This document shows positions 1-10,894 of a stretch of 64,000 bases of DNA, piece by piece (the first letter of the stretch is position 1; every line of letters starts with the position of its first letter). The DNA lies in the NCBI GenBank assembly GCA_007922225.1, contig ML679974.1, positions 1,849,105 to 1,913,104 of the forward strand, read 5' to 3'. Origin of the DNA: Emydura subglobosa. Taxonomy: Eukaryota > Chordata > Testudines > Chelidae. A program made the position numbers and the translations under genes. The notes beneath the pieces were generated by a model. That model was given only the letters and a program-made list of their open reading frames with translations, searched no databases and was not told where the DNA came from.

Positions 1-680
1 TAGGGAGGGTTTGCATCGCAAAGTGATGCTCAATGCATCTTTTGCTTCATGTATGGAGGGAATTAGATATACTGGGCCAGATCCTCAATGTGTGCACCTG
101 GCCTTCAAGTTGCCCCAGCTGAGGTTCTGGGCCACCCTGTTTGTAATGAACTTCATTTCCACTCTGCTCCTATCCCTAGGTGTGAAGCATGTACTCCTCT
201 CATGTTGTCAGCTCTTAAACCTGCTACGGGTACTACCCAGTCCTCTAAACAAAATCCCATCTTGCACTCACAGCTCATCCACCTGCCCCCAATAGGGGGT
301 CATCTCCTGTGATTTACTTGCTCCTTGAAATCTGCCTAGCCCTGCATTATAATCATTTCCTACCTGTAGCATCCATCCTGCTCAGTGCATTGTTGTATTG
401 TCTGGAGCCTCGCCCCCGAAACATGACAGTATTATAGTCTATCAACGTGCTATGTCTCCTGTCTCACAGAGCCACCTGTGTTGTGCTCTGGCAGGCATGC
501 CCTATTCTGGACACCTGCCTCCAGCAGTGACTTGCAGGGCAGTACTTTCTCATAGAGCTGGATCTTGGGTACACTCAGCAGTGGCTTTTCTAATGGCTCA
601 GACTGCATGTCCACCTTGTGCCCCAAGGGGGGGTTGACAGAACCGTTTCATTCCACAGAGCGCAGCCCGGAGCGCCTGTT

Positions 681-974
681 CTAGCTGCGTGTGTCCTCTC
701 TGTCTGTGCCTGTCAGGGCCCTGCTAGCAAATGCTCTGAGCTGCTGACTGTGAATCACTGCTGCTTCTAGGCCTCCCGCAGCATACCGAGCTCTGGCCGC
801 TCCCCTGGCTGTAGTGCTCCAGGACTGGTGACTCGCTTTACTCTTCTTTACTCTTTCCAGAGCCTGTTCTTGGGTCTCTGACCACTCCCACATGGCATCG
901 TTGTGTGTTAACTGCCTCGAGGGCTCACACACTGCTGATAGGTGTGCACGGAAGCTAGAAAGACAGCTTTTCAT
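681..974 (-). pseudogene. Gypsy RT/RNase H junction fragment
   Basis: 97-codon open stretch. Residues 29-39 (WEWSETQEQAL) match the thumb/connection segment that follows the Gypsy reverse transcriptase, and residues 81-93 (AFASRALTGTDRE) match the start of the RNase H-like domain. The expected first RNase H acidic motif between them is scrambled. Further left, frames shift before the integrase piece near 243-300. Confidence 0.75.
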
Positions 975-2425
975 CCCTATAATTCACATGCGTAGGTCTG
1001 GACATTTCTCTCAGTTTCTTAGGGTCTGGCCAGAATCCCTCTGGAGCCAACAGACGTCTGGTGGAGGGATCCTCAGCTCTCCTTAGCTACTGCCTGGTGC
1101 ATTCAGCCCAATATTCTGCTCCTGACACCTGTGTGGGAGTTGTCACAGTTGGTATCATGGTCCTGGATGGCCTTTCCCTTGACATCTCCTGCTCCGACAA
1201 TCAGAACGTCATCAGCTACAGTCTTGAGGCCTGGGGGTCCCCCTAGCGTCCCGTTCGGTTTGCACTAGAACATCTCTGTGGCCGGGCTGATGCCCATCAG
1301 TGTTCGTATCCCACGGTGCCTGCCAAAAGGTGTGGCAAAGGCTGCCAGGTGGCGGGATCTCTCATTCAGCTCCACACCCAGAACCCATTCCGGACATCAC
1401 AGCAGTGAACACTTTTGCCCTGGACAGATCGGGTAGCAGGTCCTCAGGTGTCAGCAATGAGTCATGACTTCTTCTCAGTGCCCCGTTCTGTGTGTTGGGT
1501 CAGTGCCGATACTCAGCTTACCTGAAGGCTTCTCACCGCTCCCAGGCTGCTGATCCACGCCGGGTCAGTTTCAGTGGGTGCAGTGATGCCTCTTCCTTGC
1601 AGGCTTGCCAGCCCCTTCTGCAGAAGCTCCCCCAGAGCTAATGGGAATCTGCATGTCTGAAGTCTCACAGATTGCACCTGGGGGTCTATTGCTAACTTCA
1701 GCTTTCCCTCCAGGTGTCCATCTCTTCAAAATATGTCCTTGTGTTCTGTCACAGTGCTGGACAGGGCCCCCCGGTGACGCTTCTCCCTCTTCTGTCTCAC
1801 TGAGGCTATTCCAATCTTGTGCTGCAATCAAAGCTGTGGCTTGCGCTGCCCTGCTGCCAGCAGTGGCTGGTACTCCCGGGTGCCAAGGACCATAAACTCC
1901 AGGTGATAAAGCTCGTTTCATGAGTTTCTCATTGACGGCCTGCATTTGCCCACTGTCCTCAGCATGTTTTATAGCACATAACCAGCACTTGGGCACATTT
2001 CTCTAGTCCAATATTGATGTTTACCCGTGTCGGAATCAAATTGGTTAATGATCTAATAGGATAGTCAACTAACAATAGTTGAGTGTCTGGCAGCCTTCTT
2101 CCACAGTGTGTGTACAGTGAATCTTTGGATCTGCTAAAGTCACACTGCCAATCGCTTTCTTTTCAGTGGCAGTGTGCACGTCCTCAATCACTGCACATAT
2201 GGCTGCTTTTTTCTTCCTGTGGGTAAATAGATGTGACATTGGATCGTACTGGTTTTCCTCCATGCCTTACATGTTGTTTTCCACAGTATATAAAGTAGAC
2301 CATGATGCCTGCATTCTTGATCAGTCCCTCTCTGTCCCGCTTCCTTTAGCCTGAGTACTAGTTCTGCACTAGCGGCAGCCATTGTTTTGATCCTTTCCCT
2401 GGACAGTTCAGCTCCCCCTTGCTAT

Positions 2426-2725
2426 TTAGAGGCATTTCTTTAAGGTTAGATCTGTTTCTCTCAACAGTCTCTCCTGCAAGCCAGAACCATGTACCCCACA
2501 AACAATCCTGTCTCTCATTTGTGAGGCTTTTAGGTCTCCAAAGTTGCATGTGGATGCCAGAGTTCTCCGCTCTGTAACAAAAGTAGCTGTTCCTTCCTCT
2601 GCTTCTTGGTTTTGAGAAAAAAAATGGTGCCGCTCCACAGTCTTATTCTGTCTGGGGTCATCAAACACCCTGATCAGCTGTTCCAGTGTCTTGGGCTTTA
2701 TTCCTGGCCCCGGTGTCTCACTCAC
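2426..2725 (-). pseudogene. Gypsy gag fragment
   Basis: Open 99-codon stretch inside the Gypsy relic. Its second half resembles the capsid region of vertebrate Gypsy gag: a 'TFVTERRTLASTCNFGDL' block at residues 48-65 followed by RDRIVCG at 71-77 and an ERLLRETDLTL tail. The downstream nucleocapsid cysteine knuckle region (about 2190-2330) is frameshifted and not intact. It lies directly 3' of the LTR and primer-binding site, as gag should. No function is retained. Confidence 0.8.
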
Positions 2726-2975
2726 TACTCATTCTCTCTTCCCCCCCCCCTCCCAATGTGATAGTAAAAAAAGCTTTGTCATCATTTGCTCATCTTTAGC
2801 CACCCTGGCCAGCTTGGGATACAGACTCAATTCTTGCTTCAGTGCTTGTGCAAGGATTTTTGTCTGGAAATCCGCCATGCCTGGATATAAGTCCCTCCCT
2901 GCTGCCTGTTTGTTCTGCTGCTGCTTTGGTTTCCTGTTAGTCACACTCCTCTCTTCCTTGGCCTGAATCTTACTA

Positions 2976-2993
2976 GACACCCTGCTGCCACCA
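2976..2993 (-). other. Putative primer-binding site of the Gypsy relic
   Basis: Minus strand reads TGGTGGCAGCAGGGTGTC immediately after the LTR terminal CA. A TGG-starting site touching the LTR end is the expected position and form of a tRNA primer-binding site. The priming tRNA was not identified. Confidence 0.6.
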
Positions 2994-3206
2994 TGTTTCA
3001 TAGCCACGTACCGGTTAATAACACAGAGGACTCCATATTTCTAAAACTAAACTGGCTGTTTATTACGAGAACTATTTACAGAGATGTTGCAACTGCTGCT
3101 GGAATTCTAGCTATGTGCCGCCAGTCTGAGTTCCTGGTGCCTTCTTGTACAGGGGTGCCGGTTGCACCTTCCCCTTTGGGTTGGAGGGAGGCCACATCAT
3201 CTCACT
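2994..3206 (-). mobile_element. 5' LTR of the Gypsy relic
   Basis: About 213 bp, starting TGAGTGAGATG on the minus strand at 3206 and ending ...GAAACA at 2994, next to the primer-binding site. An AATAAA polyadenylation signal is at 3059-3064 (minus). The outer boundary coincides with the start of the Harbinger element, so a few bases of the left LTR end are uncertain. No second LTR is in the window because the element runs off the left edge. Confidence 0.65.
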
Positions 3207-4060
3207 CAGGGTATGTCTACACTGCAGAGTGAAGTCGATTGATTTTAAATCGACTTTCACCTGCCAAATTTTAGAAGTCGGAGGAGCGTGATCACACCAT
3301 GCTCATTATGTCGGGGGATTGCGTCCCCACTCGCCAGGCTTGGGTTGACAAGCAAAACGGTACACCGTGGGTAGCTATCCCACAGTGCAATTAGCTGCAG
3401 AGGCTTTTGGGAAGGTTGTCATCCTCCCATGATGCAATGTACTTCTCCCCCTCCCACTTCTTGCCCCAGTTCAAAAGAAACAGACAATCTCCTTTTCACA
3501 CCGTTTTTTCAAACCCTTCAGTCTCTGCTGCACACATGCCATTGCCTGAGATGAATGGAGCCTGCTCAGCTCTGCACTATCATTGTGAGCATCACAAACA
3601 CCTCACAACTTATTCTGCAGTATTTTCAGGGGCGAGATAGGAGCTGCAGTGCTGAAAATTGCGATGTTACAGAGGCTGCCTTGCTACAAGCCATAGGACG
3701 AAACAATTCCCATTTGCTGCAGGCTGTCATGCACCATCTGCAGTCGGTGGAGCGCCGCTTCTGGTCCTGGGAAACAAGCAGTGACTGGTGGGATCGCATC
3801 GTTCTGAAGGTGTGGGATGATGAGCCGTGGCTGCAGAATTTTCGAATGCGAAAGGCCACTTTCTTTGAACTTTGCTACTGACTGAAGGAAACCTAAACAC
3901 AGCTGAAACTGACTACACAGAACGGCTTCTCATGCTATCACTGCACAGCTCCATCCCTGATGCAGAGGGCACGTGTTCTGCCTCAGAGTCAGGGAGGTGA
4001 TGAAAGCTTTGCTTTGCCATTCCAACTCTAGGCAGGCCGGGGGGGGGGGAGGGGAGGGGA
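3206..4060 (+). mobile_element. Harbinger-type DNA transposon, 5' part
   Basis: Begins with the 'cagggtatgtctacac' terminus at about 3206 and a self-complementary 'agtcgattgattttaaatcgact' region split by a few bases. The 'gtgggtagctatcccacag' palindrome at about 3367-3385 recurs in turtle Harbinger copies. It carries a transposase-like reading frame (3555-3881). The 3' half and the matching terminal repeat are absent. The sequence decays into a G-rich run at 4040-4057 just before a MITE. Confidence 0.65.
3555..3881 (+). pseudogene. Harbinger transposase N-terminal fragment
   Basis: 108 codons, far shorter than a full Harbinger DDE nuclease (about 350-450 residues). Residues 65-84 (VERRFWSWETSSDWWDRIVL) and 92-104 (WLQNFRMRKATFF) resemble the region before the catalytic core in HARBI1-like transposases encoded by turtle elements. 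The frame stops at 3882 and the catalytic aspartates lie beyond that point, so no enzyme can be made. It sits inside the element that starts at 3206. Identification is by recalled motif similarity, not a database search. Confidence 0.7.
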
Positions 4061-4064
4061 TGTT

Positions 4065-4182
4065 GTGTGACCAGATATCCTGATTTTACAGGGACAGTCC
4101 CAGTATTCGGGGCTTTGTCTTATTTAGGGCCTATTACCTCCCCCCATCCTGATGTTTCACACTTGCTAGCTGGTCACCCTAG
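4065..4182 (+). mobile_element. 118-bp MITE ('gaccaga' family), copy 1
   Basis: Short element with inverted ends (GTGACCAGATA at the left, TAGCTGGTCACCCT at the right) and an internal 'acagggacagtccc' block. An opposite-strand sister copy lies at 7716-7833. No coding capacity. The superfamily is not decided by the sequence. Confidence 0.75.
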
Positions 4183-4620
4183 AACTGGGGGCCCTTTGGG
4201 CCCTGCATTTGGGTCTAGTCAGAATATCAAGGGGTGGAGGGAACTGATCTGACTCACCTGGGATGGTCTGGCTGAGGAAGCTACATAGCATTCTCTCAGT
4301 CAAGGCAACATGCACAGCCCTGCTGCCTCTCCCTTTGCAGGGACTTTGCTGCCACCTCTCAGTGCTCTACGGAAACACACGCAGCAAGGAGTGACAGCTA
4401 ACTGGTCTGCAGGAGACAATATGCAATGTGAATATTACCCTCATGCATGTTGCATGCATGTGCAAATGTTTCCCATGAAAGTCTTCAGCTCTTTGTACAC
4501 CCTGCATTCCTATGAGATAGTATATTCTTGGGTGCCAGCTGGCAATATCTTCAGAAGTCAGGGTGCTAGCAGACCAGAAGAACAGACAGGGTCAAAGAAA
4601 CACAGCAAAAAGTAAGGACC
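4183..4620. other. No recognised feature
   Basis: About 440 bp of unique-looking sequence. A short run of ATGCATG-like motifs near 4440-4460 is the only local structure. No exon signal seen. Confidence 0.4.
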
Positions 4621-4820
4621 AACGATGGTCAAAGTTTGGGGATGGACTTTCCAAATTTGGGAAGTGTTTGGGACCCCAGTGGTGACCTTTGGATCTAGAT
4701 CCAACTTTCACTTGGTCAGGTGTTTTTGGATCTGCAGGAGGTTTTAATTCTCTGGATAAAAATCAGAACCAACCCACACAAACAACAAAACTCAGATTGA
4801 CCCTGAACTGAACATTGGTT
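4621..4820. repeat. Ancient 'gatccaaac' interspersed repeat
   Basis: Contains 'aaagtttggggatgg', 'ggatctagatccaac' and 'tttttggatctgcagg'. Similar wording recurs near 24175-24245, 33055-33240, 40255-40395, 45385-45470 and 45955-46055, which suggests an old dispersed family. Confidence 0.4.
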
Positions 4821-4854
4821 GTGGTTTAAAAAGTTTTGCTAATTTTTTAACCAA

Positions 4855-4935
4855 TTGTTTCACCTCATTGGCTCAGATTCCTTGAAATCAATGGGAGCTT
4901 GGTGCCTAAATATCTTTGAGAGTCTGGGCCATCAT
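4855..4935. repeat. Ancient palindromic repeat fragment
   Basis: Carries 'aaatcaatgggagcttggtgcctaa' (in two parts) and 'gagagtctgggcc', wording shared with the blocks at 24916-25170 and 32255-32400. Confidence 0.35.
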
Positions 4936-5106
4936 TTTATAAAGCATCTCAGTACCCAGATGTCCACTGGGGACGTCACAAAAGAGCACCATACCCAGTC
5001 ATCTTTTCTCCCACCCCAACTTTTCCACAGCGTTTGCAGCCATAGTGGACCTAGAGAGCAAGGCAACGAGCTGCTTTTCAGTGTTTAAAACATCATCCAA
5101 AGAAGT

Positions 5107-5108
<2 letters not shown>

Positions 5109-5144
<36 letters not shown>
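5109..5144. repeat. (AC)18 microsatellite
   Basis: Uninterrupted AC dinucleotide run of 36 bp. Confidence 0.97.
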
Positions 5145-5146
<2 letters not shown>

Positions 5147-6011
5147 ATTCTACTTCGTTTCCATGTTGCACCACAGCTCTGTTGCCAGGCCAGCAGTTCC
5201 AGCTAAGGTTCCTCGCCTCACATCTCCCCTACTTTCAGGCTCCTGGTGTCCTCCTGCCCTGCTTCCATTCCATGCACTCGCTCACATCTTTGCATCATCA
5301 TCTGACTCCCATTTCCTGCACCCCACATTCAGACCTACCTACTGTAGGAGAGTAAGGAGTTAAAAGCTGGACAAGTGGTCAGGCCTAAGCTACAGGGAAT
5401 GGGGTCATGGCATGAGCAAACCTTGTTTCTGTTACTTGGTGTGAATTCTAGCTAGAGTCTGTTATCTCTCTTCTTTTCCTCTCTTCCTAGCTATCTGCGC
5501 AAGGAATGAGACTAACAAATAACTATTCCCTCTCCTGCTCAAGGCCTTTGGTGGGAACAGAACATTATCTTCTTTCCTTCCCTTGCATATTGTATATTTT
5601 AAAGAATGTTAGTAAGTTTCAAGGTAATGTGCCTATGCTCTGTGCAATAATCCTGTAAACAACAAACAACAAACAGCAAGTGAAGTGGAAAGTTTATAGA
5701 AACCAAAGTTAGCCTGACTGGGTGAAATAGAACCAATCTGGGGCACGACAAATGCTTCATGTGCATACTCTGTGTCTCAAAGACTGCAGCTGGGCATAGT
5801 AGCAGGAAGAAGAATGGTTGGGACATACACAGCTGCTTCCCATATGAAGGAAACAGACTTGGTCAAAGAGAGGTGGGGAGAATATCATTAAACTTTTTTG
5901 AAGGTAGTGGAAGCATGTTGAAGATCCACATGCAGATCTGGTTCTGTTCACCTCTTGCAATGCACAATATAAAAAAACAAGTCTTGACACACCTCAAGGT
6001 CCTCTGGTGAT
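5145..6011. other. No recognised feature
   Basis: Roughly 870 bp without a repeat or exon I can name. A small 'aacaaacaacaaacagc' direct repeat is at about 5659-5675. Confidence 0.4.
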
Positions 6012-6412
6012 CATCATAGAATCATAGAAGATTAGGATTGAAAGGGACCCCGGGAGGTATCTAGTCCAGCGCCTGCTCAAACCAGGACCAACCCCAATTA
6101 AATCATCCCAGCCAGGGCTTTGTCAAGCTGGGCCTTAAAAACCTCTAAGGATGGAGATTCCACCACCTCTCTAGGTAACCCATTCCAGTGCTTCACCACC
6201 CTCCTAGTGAAAACGTTTTTTCTAATATCCAACCTAGACCTCCCCCACTGCAACTTGAGACCATTCCTCCTTGTTCTGTCATCTGCCACCACTGAGAACA
6301 GCACTAGCTCCATCCTCCCTGGAACCCCCCTTCAGGTAGTTGAAGGTTGATATCAAATCCCCCCTCACTCTTCTCTTCTGCAGATTAAATCAGCTTCTCC
6401 TCATAAGTCATG
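6012..6412 (-). mobile_element. CR1 LINE 3' end (truncated)
   Basis: Minus-strand CR1: the left edge is the 3' tail (TCATAGAATCATAGAAG), followed by the 3' UTR and the C-terminal ORF2 coding stretch at 6098-6313, ending in DKALAGMI. The 5' side is truncated at about 6412, as usual for target-primed LINE copies. Some substitutions relative to the longer copy at 59516-61670, so moderately old. Confidence 0.92.
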
Positions 6413-6737
6413 TGCAAAAGTCAGATCAGGGAAGGGCAACCAAAAATGAACAAACAGGGATGGAAATGAAGGTCACAGACTCAAAATGAGGGAAGCAGGA
6501 GGGGACACCAAGCAGAGAACCTTGGATTGCAGGATTTCTAGTCCCTTACCTTAACCACTTGGCCAGAACTATGAGACCAAATGGGGAAAATGGACACTGG
6601 CAAACCCCACCGAGATTCAAATTCAGATGGCTGGATTCACAGTCCATAGTAGTGACTATGGATCCAGATTGACAGCCCGGGAGGACTAAGTCTTCAGTTG
6701 ATCCACAGAGGGACATAATCCAGGCAATGGACATTAG
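6413..6737. other. Unassigned, possible MIR debris
   Basis: Includes 'ccttaccttaaccacttggcc' (in pieces, about 6545-6566) and 'accgagattcaaattcag', which resemble the end and B-box part of an old SINE in inverse orientation, but too decayed to name. Confidence 0.3.
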
Positions 6738-7050
6738 AAGTGGTCAGGAATTTTCCAGCAAAATGTTTCTTCATCAAAAAATGCTGATTCAAAGTGTTGG
6801 CAGGAAAGGGTCGTTTTCAACGATTCGCCCAGTTTGAAAAGCTTTGGAAAAAACATTTCAAAGTTGTCAAAATGGGAATGTTTTAGTTCGAAACAACTTT
6901 TCATTTTGAAATTTTAGTTAATTTATACTAAAAAGGTTATTTTTTGAAAAAAGCTCAAAATCAAAATGAAACATTTCAAAATTATTGAAAAGAAACATTT
7001 CAATTGACCTGATCTTACATTTTTTGGATTATTGGTTCATGTAAATTTTA
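6738..7050. repeat. AT-rich 'gaaaattttc' interspersed repeat, copy 1
   Basis: Starts 'gtggtcaggaattttcc' and continues with many AAAATTTT/TTTCAAA runs. At least five relatives occur in this window (11445-11670, 18728-19010, 31297-31700, 33275-33630, 41649-42200). Probably an old non-autonomous DNA element. The family name is not established here. Confidence 0.55.
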
Positions 7051-7056
7051 AAGTTT

Positions 7057-7719
7057 TTGACATGTTTTGACCCAATTTGGGACAGAAAAATATTTCGAAA
7101 TCTCAAAAACTCTCATGGGATGGGAAAGCCATTTCCTGCCCATCTCCAGAGGACATGCAGCCTTCCCCCACACCAACTTCAACCAGAGCCTTTACGAGAA
7201 GGAATCATTTCACAGGACAGCCTGTCTCCATCGCTCATAGAGGTCTCGGTTGAGGCTGTCAGTGTTAGGGAAGTCACCAGTGAAGATGGGTTATGTGACA
7301 TAGTAGATGTCACTTCACTGAGCAGTATATTGAGACTATGGACAATTTTTAATCTCTCCTTTTCCTTTTCCTCTTCCTCCCTCTGCTTTTTAGCAACTGC
7401 AGTTCCAAACTTTCATGAGAGGTGGGATATTCTTAGTGAATTCTCAAAACAATTCCAACTAGATATCTGCAGTTTGGAGTCGCCATACACAAACTTGATT
7501 GCTCCTACGTGTTTTATAACGGCAGGTTTTTCTCTTGATCCTTTCCACTATTCAGCATGTAATGAACTAGTCTGTGTATCAGCAGCCCCACCCAGAACCC
7601 TGCCAACGTCCAAACATCTACTACAATTTAGCCAGTGCCATTCTCTATTTTTTTTATTTTTTTTGATAGTTGTTAACCTAACCTCTCTCATGCTGCCAGA
7701 ACGTGTGTGTTTCAAGTGA
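7057..7719 (+). other. 220-codon open frame, probably not a gene
   Basis: The longest open frame of the window on the plus strand. No domain, signal peptide or known motif is seen. Its opening lies in the AT-rich repeat and the frame is helped by pyrimidine-rich sequence (7350-7390) that lacks stops. On the opposite strand 7335-7400 reads a K/E-rich stretch (AKKQREEEEKEKERLK) reminiscent of the N-terminal basic/acidic segment of some hAT-type transposases, so the block may be a decayed transposon read backwards. That is a weak inference. Confidence 0.25.
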
Positions 7720-7833
7720 TCAGATAGCAAGTGTGGAAAATCGGGACAAGGGGTGGGGAGTAACAGGCACCTATATAAGATAAAGCACCAAAGATTGGGA
7801 CTATCCCTATAAAATCAGACCATCTGGTCACCT
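7716..7833 (-). mobile_element. 118-bp MITE ('gaccaga' family), copy 2
   Basis: Reverse-oriented relative of 4065-4182: left end GTGATCAGATAGCAAG, right end CATCTGGTCACC, with the internal 'gggactatccctataaaa' block. Same length as copy 1. Confidence 0.75.
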
Positions 7834-8884
7834 ATGTGTGTTACTACAGAACATCCACTCTGATGAATGGGAGACCCATGTACAACACGATGCACCCTCT
7901 CTCTTGTCTCACTGTGGTTATAGGGGTCTTCTGCTTGTGGGGTGTGTGCCTTGCGCTGCCTTTCAGCTTGAAAGGAGTTTACATCACAGTCCTTGAGCCC
8001 ACAACACAGGAGCTTGAGCTGCTCCCCTTTCCCCTGTGGTTTTTTATGAGCTAGTTTTCTATGAATTGTCGAGCTTTCAAGGCATGTTTAAGCCACTATT
8101 AGTAGAGGGGGAACACACAGACTTGAGTGTGATGCTGGGGGGAACTCCGTCCACTAGGAAGCAGTTCCTCTCCCCAACTTCGATGATCATGTTGGAAATG
8201 GTTGGCTCTTCCTTTCCTGTCCATCGGGAGAGAGACAACCATTCTGGTAGGGCCCATGATCCACATAGGAGATGCGCCCACATTATCATTTACCCTTTCA
8301 CCCCAATACGCAGCATGTCCCCCCCACCGTACACCCATGCAGTATATACCATCACTCTCCCTGGCCCAGACCCACCTGCCTGGAGCCACTCCTCATGGTG
8401 AGACCTGGTGTTGCAGCCTTTCCACCTCCTTCCTTCTCCTCAGGCTCCCATGGTCTGTAGTGGTGACATGGCCCTCAGGCCAGCTCACGTTTATGTCCTC
8501 ATCCCTTCTGGGAACAGAATCCCTTAGCCCAAGTCCAAAAATACCAACACAAAGCAAGAGCCTCTTTGCCCAGCTTGTCTTCCTGCCTAACCACCAGCGT
8601 TGCAGTTCAAGTCACTCCCAGTAATCCAGGCCAGGTTACCTTCCTACCAAGGGCCTCTGGCAGACCTCACCCTTCAGACAGTAGGGCTTCTTGCAGCACA
8701 TAGACTGCTCCTATCAGCTCTCCTCTCCAGCCAGCCTCAACAGCTAGGCTTTCCTCCTCTTCGTCCAGGGGTAGAAGGACGTGGCTAACTGAACAGAGTT
8801 GACTGGCCCCAGGCCTCCTAGCCTTTCAAGGGGAAGGCTTTACTGTTACACACCACACAGTCACCCTCTCCCACACCCCATATA
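7834..8884. other. No recognised feature
   Basis: About 1 kb, C/T-rich in its second half. Several overlapping open frames of 60-140 codons (8036-8624) on both strands show no shared codon bias or motif and are taken as chance. Confidence 0.4.
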
Positions 8885-9245
8885 GCCAGTAACACACACA
8901 CACTAGGCCATGGGCGGCACATTACTCCTGCCTTGGGGAGGTTGGATGGGGGAGACCCTGGTGCTCAGACCATGGCCCCGCCCCCTTCTCCATCCCCTCC
9001 CCTGATGCCCCACCCATGCCCCACCCCCACTCCGCCCGCTCCCCCGAGGACCCCCCACCCGCCGCTCTCGCACCTCTTAGGGGAGGGGCAAAGGGCGTGA
9101 GCGGCAGGCGGGGAGGGGCCTCAGGAGAGCAGGCTAAGTGGGAGTGAGGGCCTGAGGCAGGGCGGGGTGGGGGTGGAGGAACAGGAATTTATGGCAGCAG
9201 CTATTTGGGGAGGCTTAGCCTCCTCCCATCTATTATACCCGCCAC
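8885..9245. repeat. GC-rich dispersed repeat, probable non-autonomous element
   Basis: Bounded by 'gccatgggcggcac' at the left and 'cccgccacctatgcac' at the right, which are roughly inverted to each other, with a purine/pyrimidine-asymmetric GC-rich interior and 'gaggcttagcctcc' near the right end. Candidate MITE. No second copy in the window. Confidence 0.35.
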
Positions 9246-9375
9246 CTATGCACTGTGGTCAACCAGATAACTCCTGTTTAAGCTACAACTTGCCCAGTCC
9301 ACACTAGGGTTTTAAAACATGTTCACTGCCCCATTTTACAGATCTGCCCTTTTTTTAATGTAGACAAGCCCACAC
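9246..9375. repeat. DNA transposon 3' fragment
   Basis: Ends with 'aatgtagacaagccc', the complement-like counterpart of the 'gggtatgtctacac' terminus at 3206. A similar end is at about 56520-56535. Only the terminal piece is present. Confidence 0.4.
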
Positions 9376-9491
9376 GTGTACCCACATGTGCACACTTACT
9401 TTTCCCTAGCACCAACACCACTACCTTCAGTCACTCTCCCACTCACCCATACGCTGTACTTAGTTTCTCTGACATCACACACAGCTGCGTC

Positions 9492-9522
<31 letters not shown>

Positions 9523-9577
9523 AGTCAGAGTCATTTTCCCTCCCACTCTCACCTACTGATCACACACACACACACAC
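9492..9577. repeat. CA microsatellites (two tracts)
   Basis: A CA run at 9492-9520 and a second CA run at 9561-9577, separated by about 40 bp of C-rich sequence. Confidence 0.95.
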
Positions 9578-10894
9578 GTCCCGCGGAGCATGTTCAGCTC
9601 TCAAGCCCCATGAGGCTGGCGCTATAACAGAGGCCACAGATGCCCTCATTTTCCCAAAACACAGGGCAACATCACAGACTGCCTTAAACCTCTTTGAAGC
9701 AAGGGAATGTCTGGCCACACAGGCCTGGCCTGTTACTCGCACAGGCAGGTCTGTGTGTGGCCCCCGCAGGAGTGTGAGAGCAGGGAAGGGAGGTGGAGAA
9801 TTCTCAGTCCACCTGCCCCAGTGGAAAGCTGAGGGGCAGGAAAGCTCTGTTATACACAGCCTGTTCCATGCCAATTGGGACAGAGTTGATCTTGGGGAAA
9901 CAGGAGATGGTTCTAACCAGCAGCTGAGTAATCCCCGCATCTTGCTGCCTTCTCCAAGTAAGAGCAGGGAGTTGGAAAAAATGATGTGTGTGTTTTTAAT
10001 TCCAGGGCGCTCCTTCCCCGGCTCAGGGTTGGGCTGGAAAGAACTCAGAAAGTGAAAGCAGTTGACACTTTTGCTGGCGGCAAGGTTCAGCAGGGGTCAG
10101 GGCTAATCCAAGCAGAGCCGATGGGAGGAGAAAGTGAGAGTAAGGGAGGCTGGAGGAAAATCAGAGCGAAGCACTGAGAGGTAAAAGCCGTGTCAGACGC
10201 TCTCAGGAGAGAGGAAGCGAATGTATAATCAAAACAAAACTGGCCAGAGTTCACGTGCTTGATGCTGCCTCTCTGGAGGGGTCTAATTTTACCTTCAGCT
10301 GTTGGGGGCTGCGAGTGAGCTAGGCTCAGGGGAGCAAGGCCACAGCTGGGGGCAGGCAATGGGGCAGTTTGAGTCACCTTGTTGGTGCATGGGCATGTAC
10401 TGACTAGGTGATGGTTTGGTGTAGTGAACATGGAAAGGAGTGAGTGACCCACCAAAGGCTTGTGCTGAGGCTTATCCACAGCACATCCCTGCCTGGGACC
10501 TCTCTCTCCTGGGCTATACATGGAGTGGAGGCAGACAGGACTGTAGCCCCATGAAAGATGAAATTGTACAAGCCCCGTATAGAAGCAGTTTCTAAGAGCC
10601 ACCTCAGCTTCTCCAGGCCTGTGAGCCCTTATGTATCCCTATCAGACCACAGGTCACAAGGGGATCTCATCAGCCCCAGAAAGAATAGGAGAATGGCTGG
10701 CACTGGTCCAGACAGCAATACAGCGGGATACCTGCTGTAACAATTCCAGTTGGATTTCCTATGGGTCACCCACGTTCAGCCACTCCTGGCCTGACTTAGG
10801 GTAGCCTACTAAAAGTGGTGGGCAGCAAAGCTTCCAGTAAGACCGACCTCCCGGCAGGGGAGGTAGTAACAAGGATTTCTTTAAACAGCAGAGT
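9578..10894. other. No recognised feature
   Basis: About 1.3 kb with moderate GC. Open frames on both strands (for example 9560-9940 and 10087-10602, minus) have no recognisable motif. Confidence 0.4.

Larger units (their letters stand above)
1..2975 (-). pseudogene. Ty3/Gypsy LTR retrotransposon relic (gag-pol), degraded
   Basis: Decayed internal region of a Ty3/Gypsy retrotransposon read on the minus strand and cut by the window edge. From right to left the expected order is visible. A gag segment at 2426-2725 has RDRIVCG at its residues 71-77. A pre-RT segment near 1660-1730 reads LEGKLKLAIDP. The RT active-site box VADDVLIVG lies at 1193-1219. The RT/RNase H connection at 681-974 has WEWSETQEQAL (residues 29-39) followed by AFASRALTGTDRE (residues 81-93). 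An integrase N-terminal piece at about 243-300 reads VQDGILFRG with YWGQVDEL upstream. Frames change repeatedly and stops interrupt every domain, so it cannot be active. Family-level assignment rests on these motifs and on the LTR and primer site at 2976-3206. Subfamily is not determined. Confidence 0.85.

Noticed and set aside
8036..8624. Overlapping 60-140-codon frames on both strands
   Set aside because: C/T-rich sequence lowers stop frequency on both strands. Frames overlap each other and show no motif.
9492..9577. CA tracts as a CRISPR-like or clustered repeat array
   Set aside because: Plain dinucleotide microsatellites with no spacers.
9376..9627. Histidine/threonine-rich small protein
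   Set aside because: The HTHTHT run is simply the CA microsatellite translated.
10087..10602. 171-codon minus-strand frame as a gene
   Set aside because: No domain or signal peptide, low-complexity P/S/L composition and no splice context.
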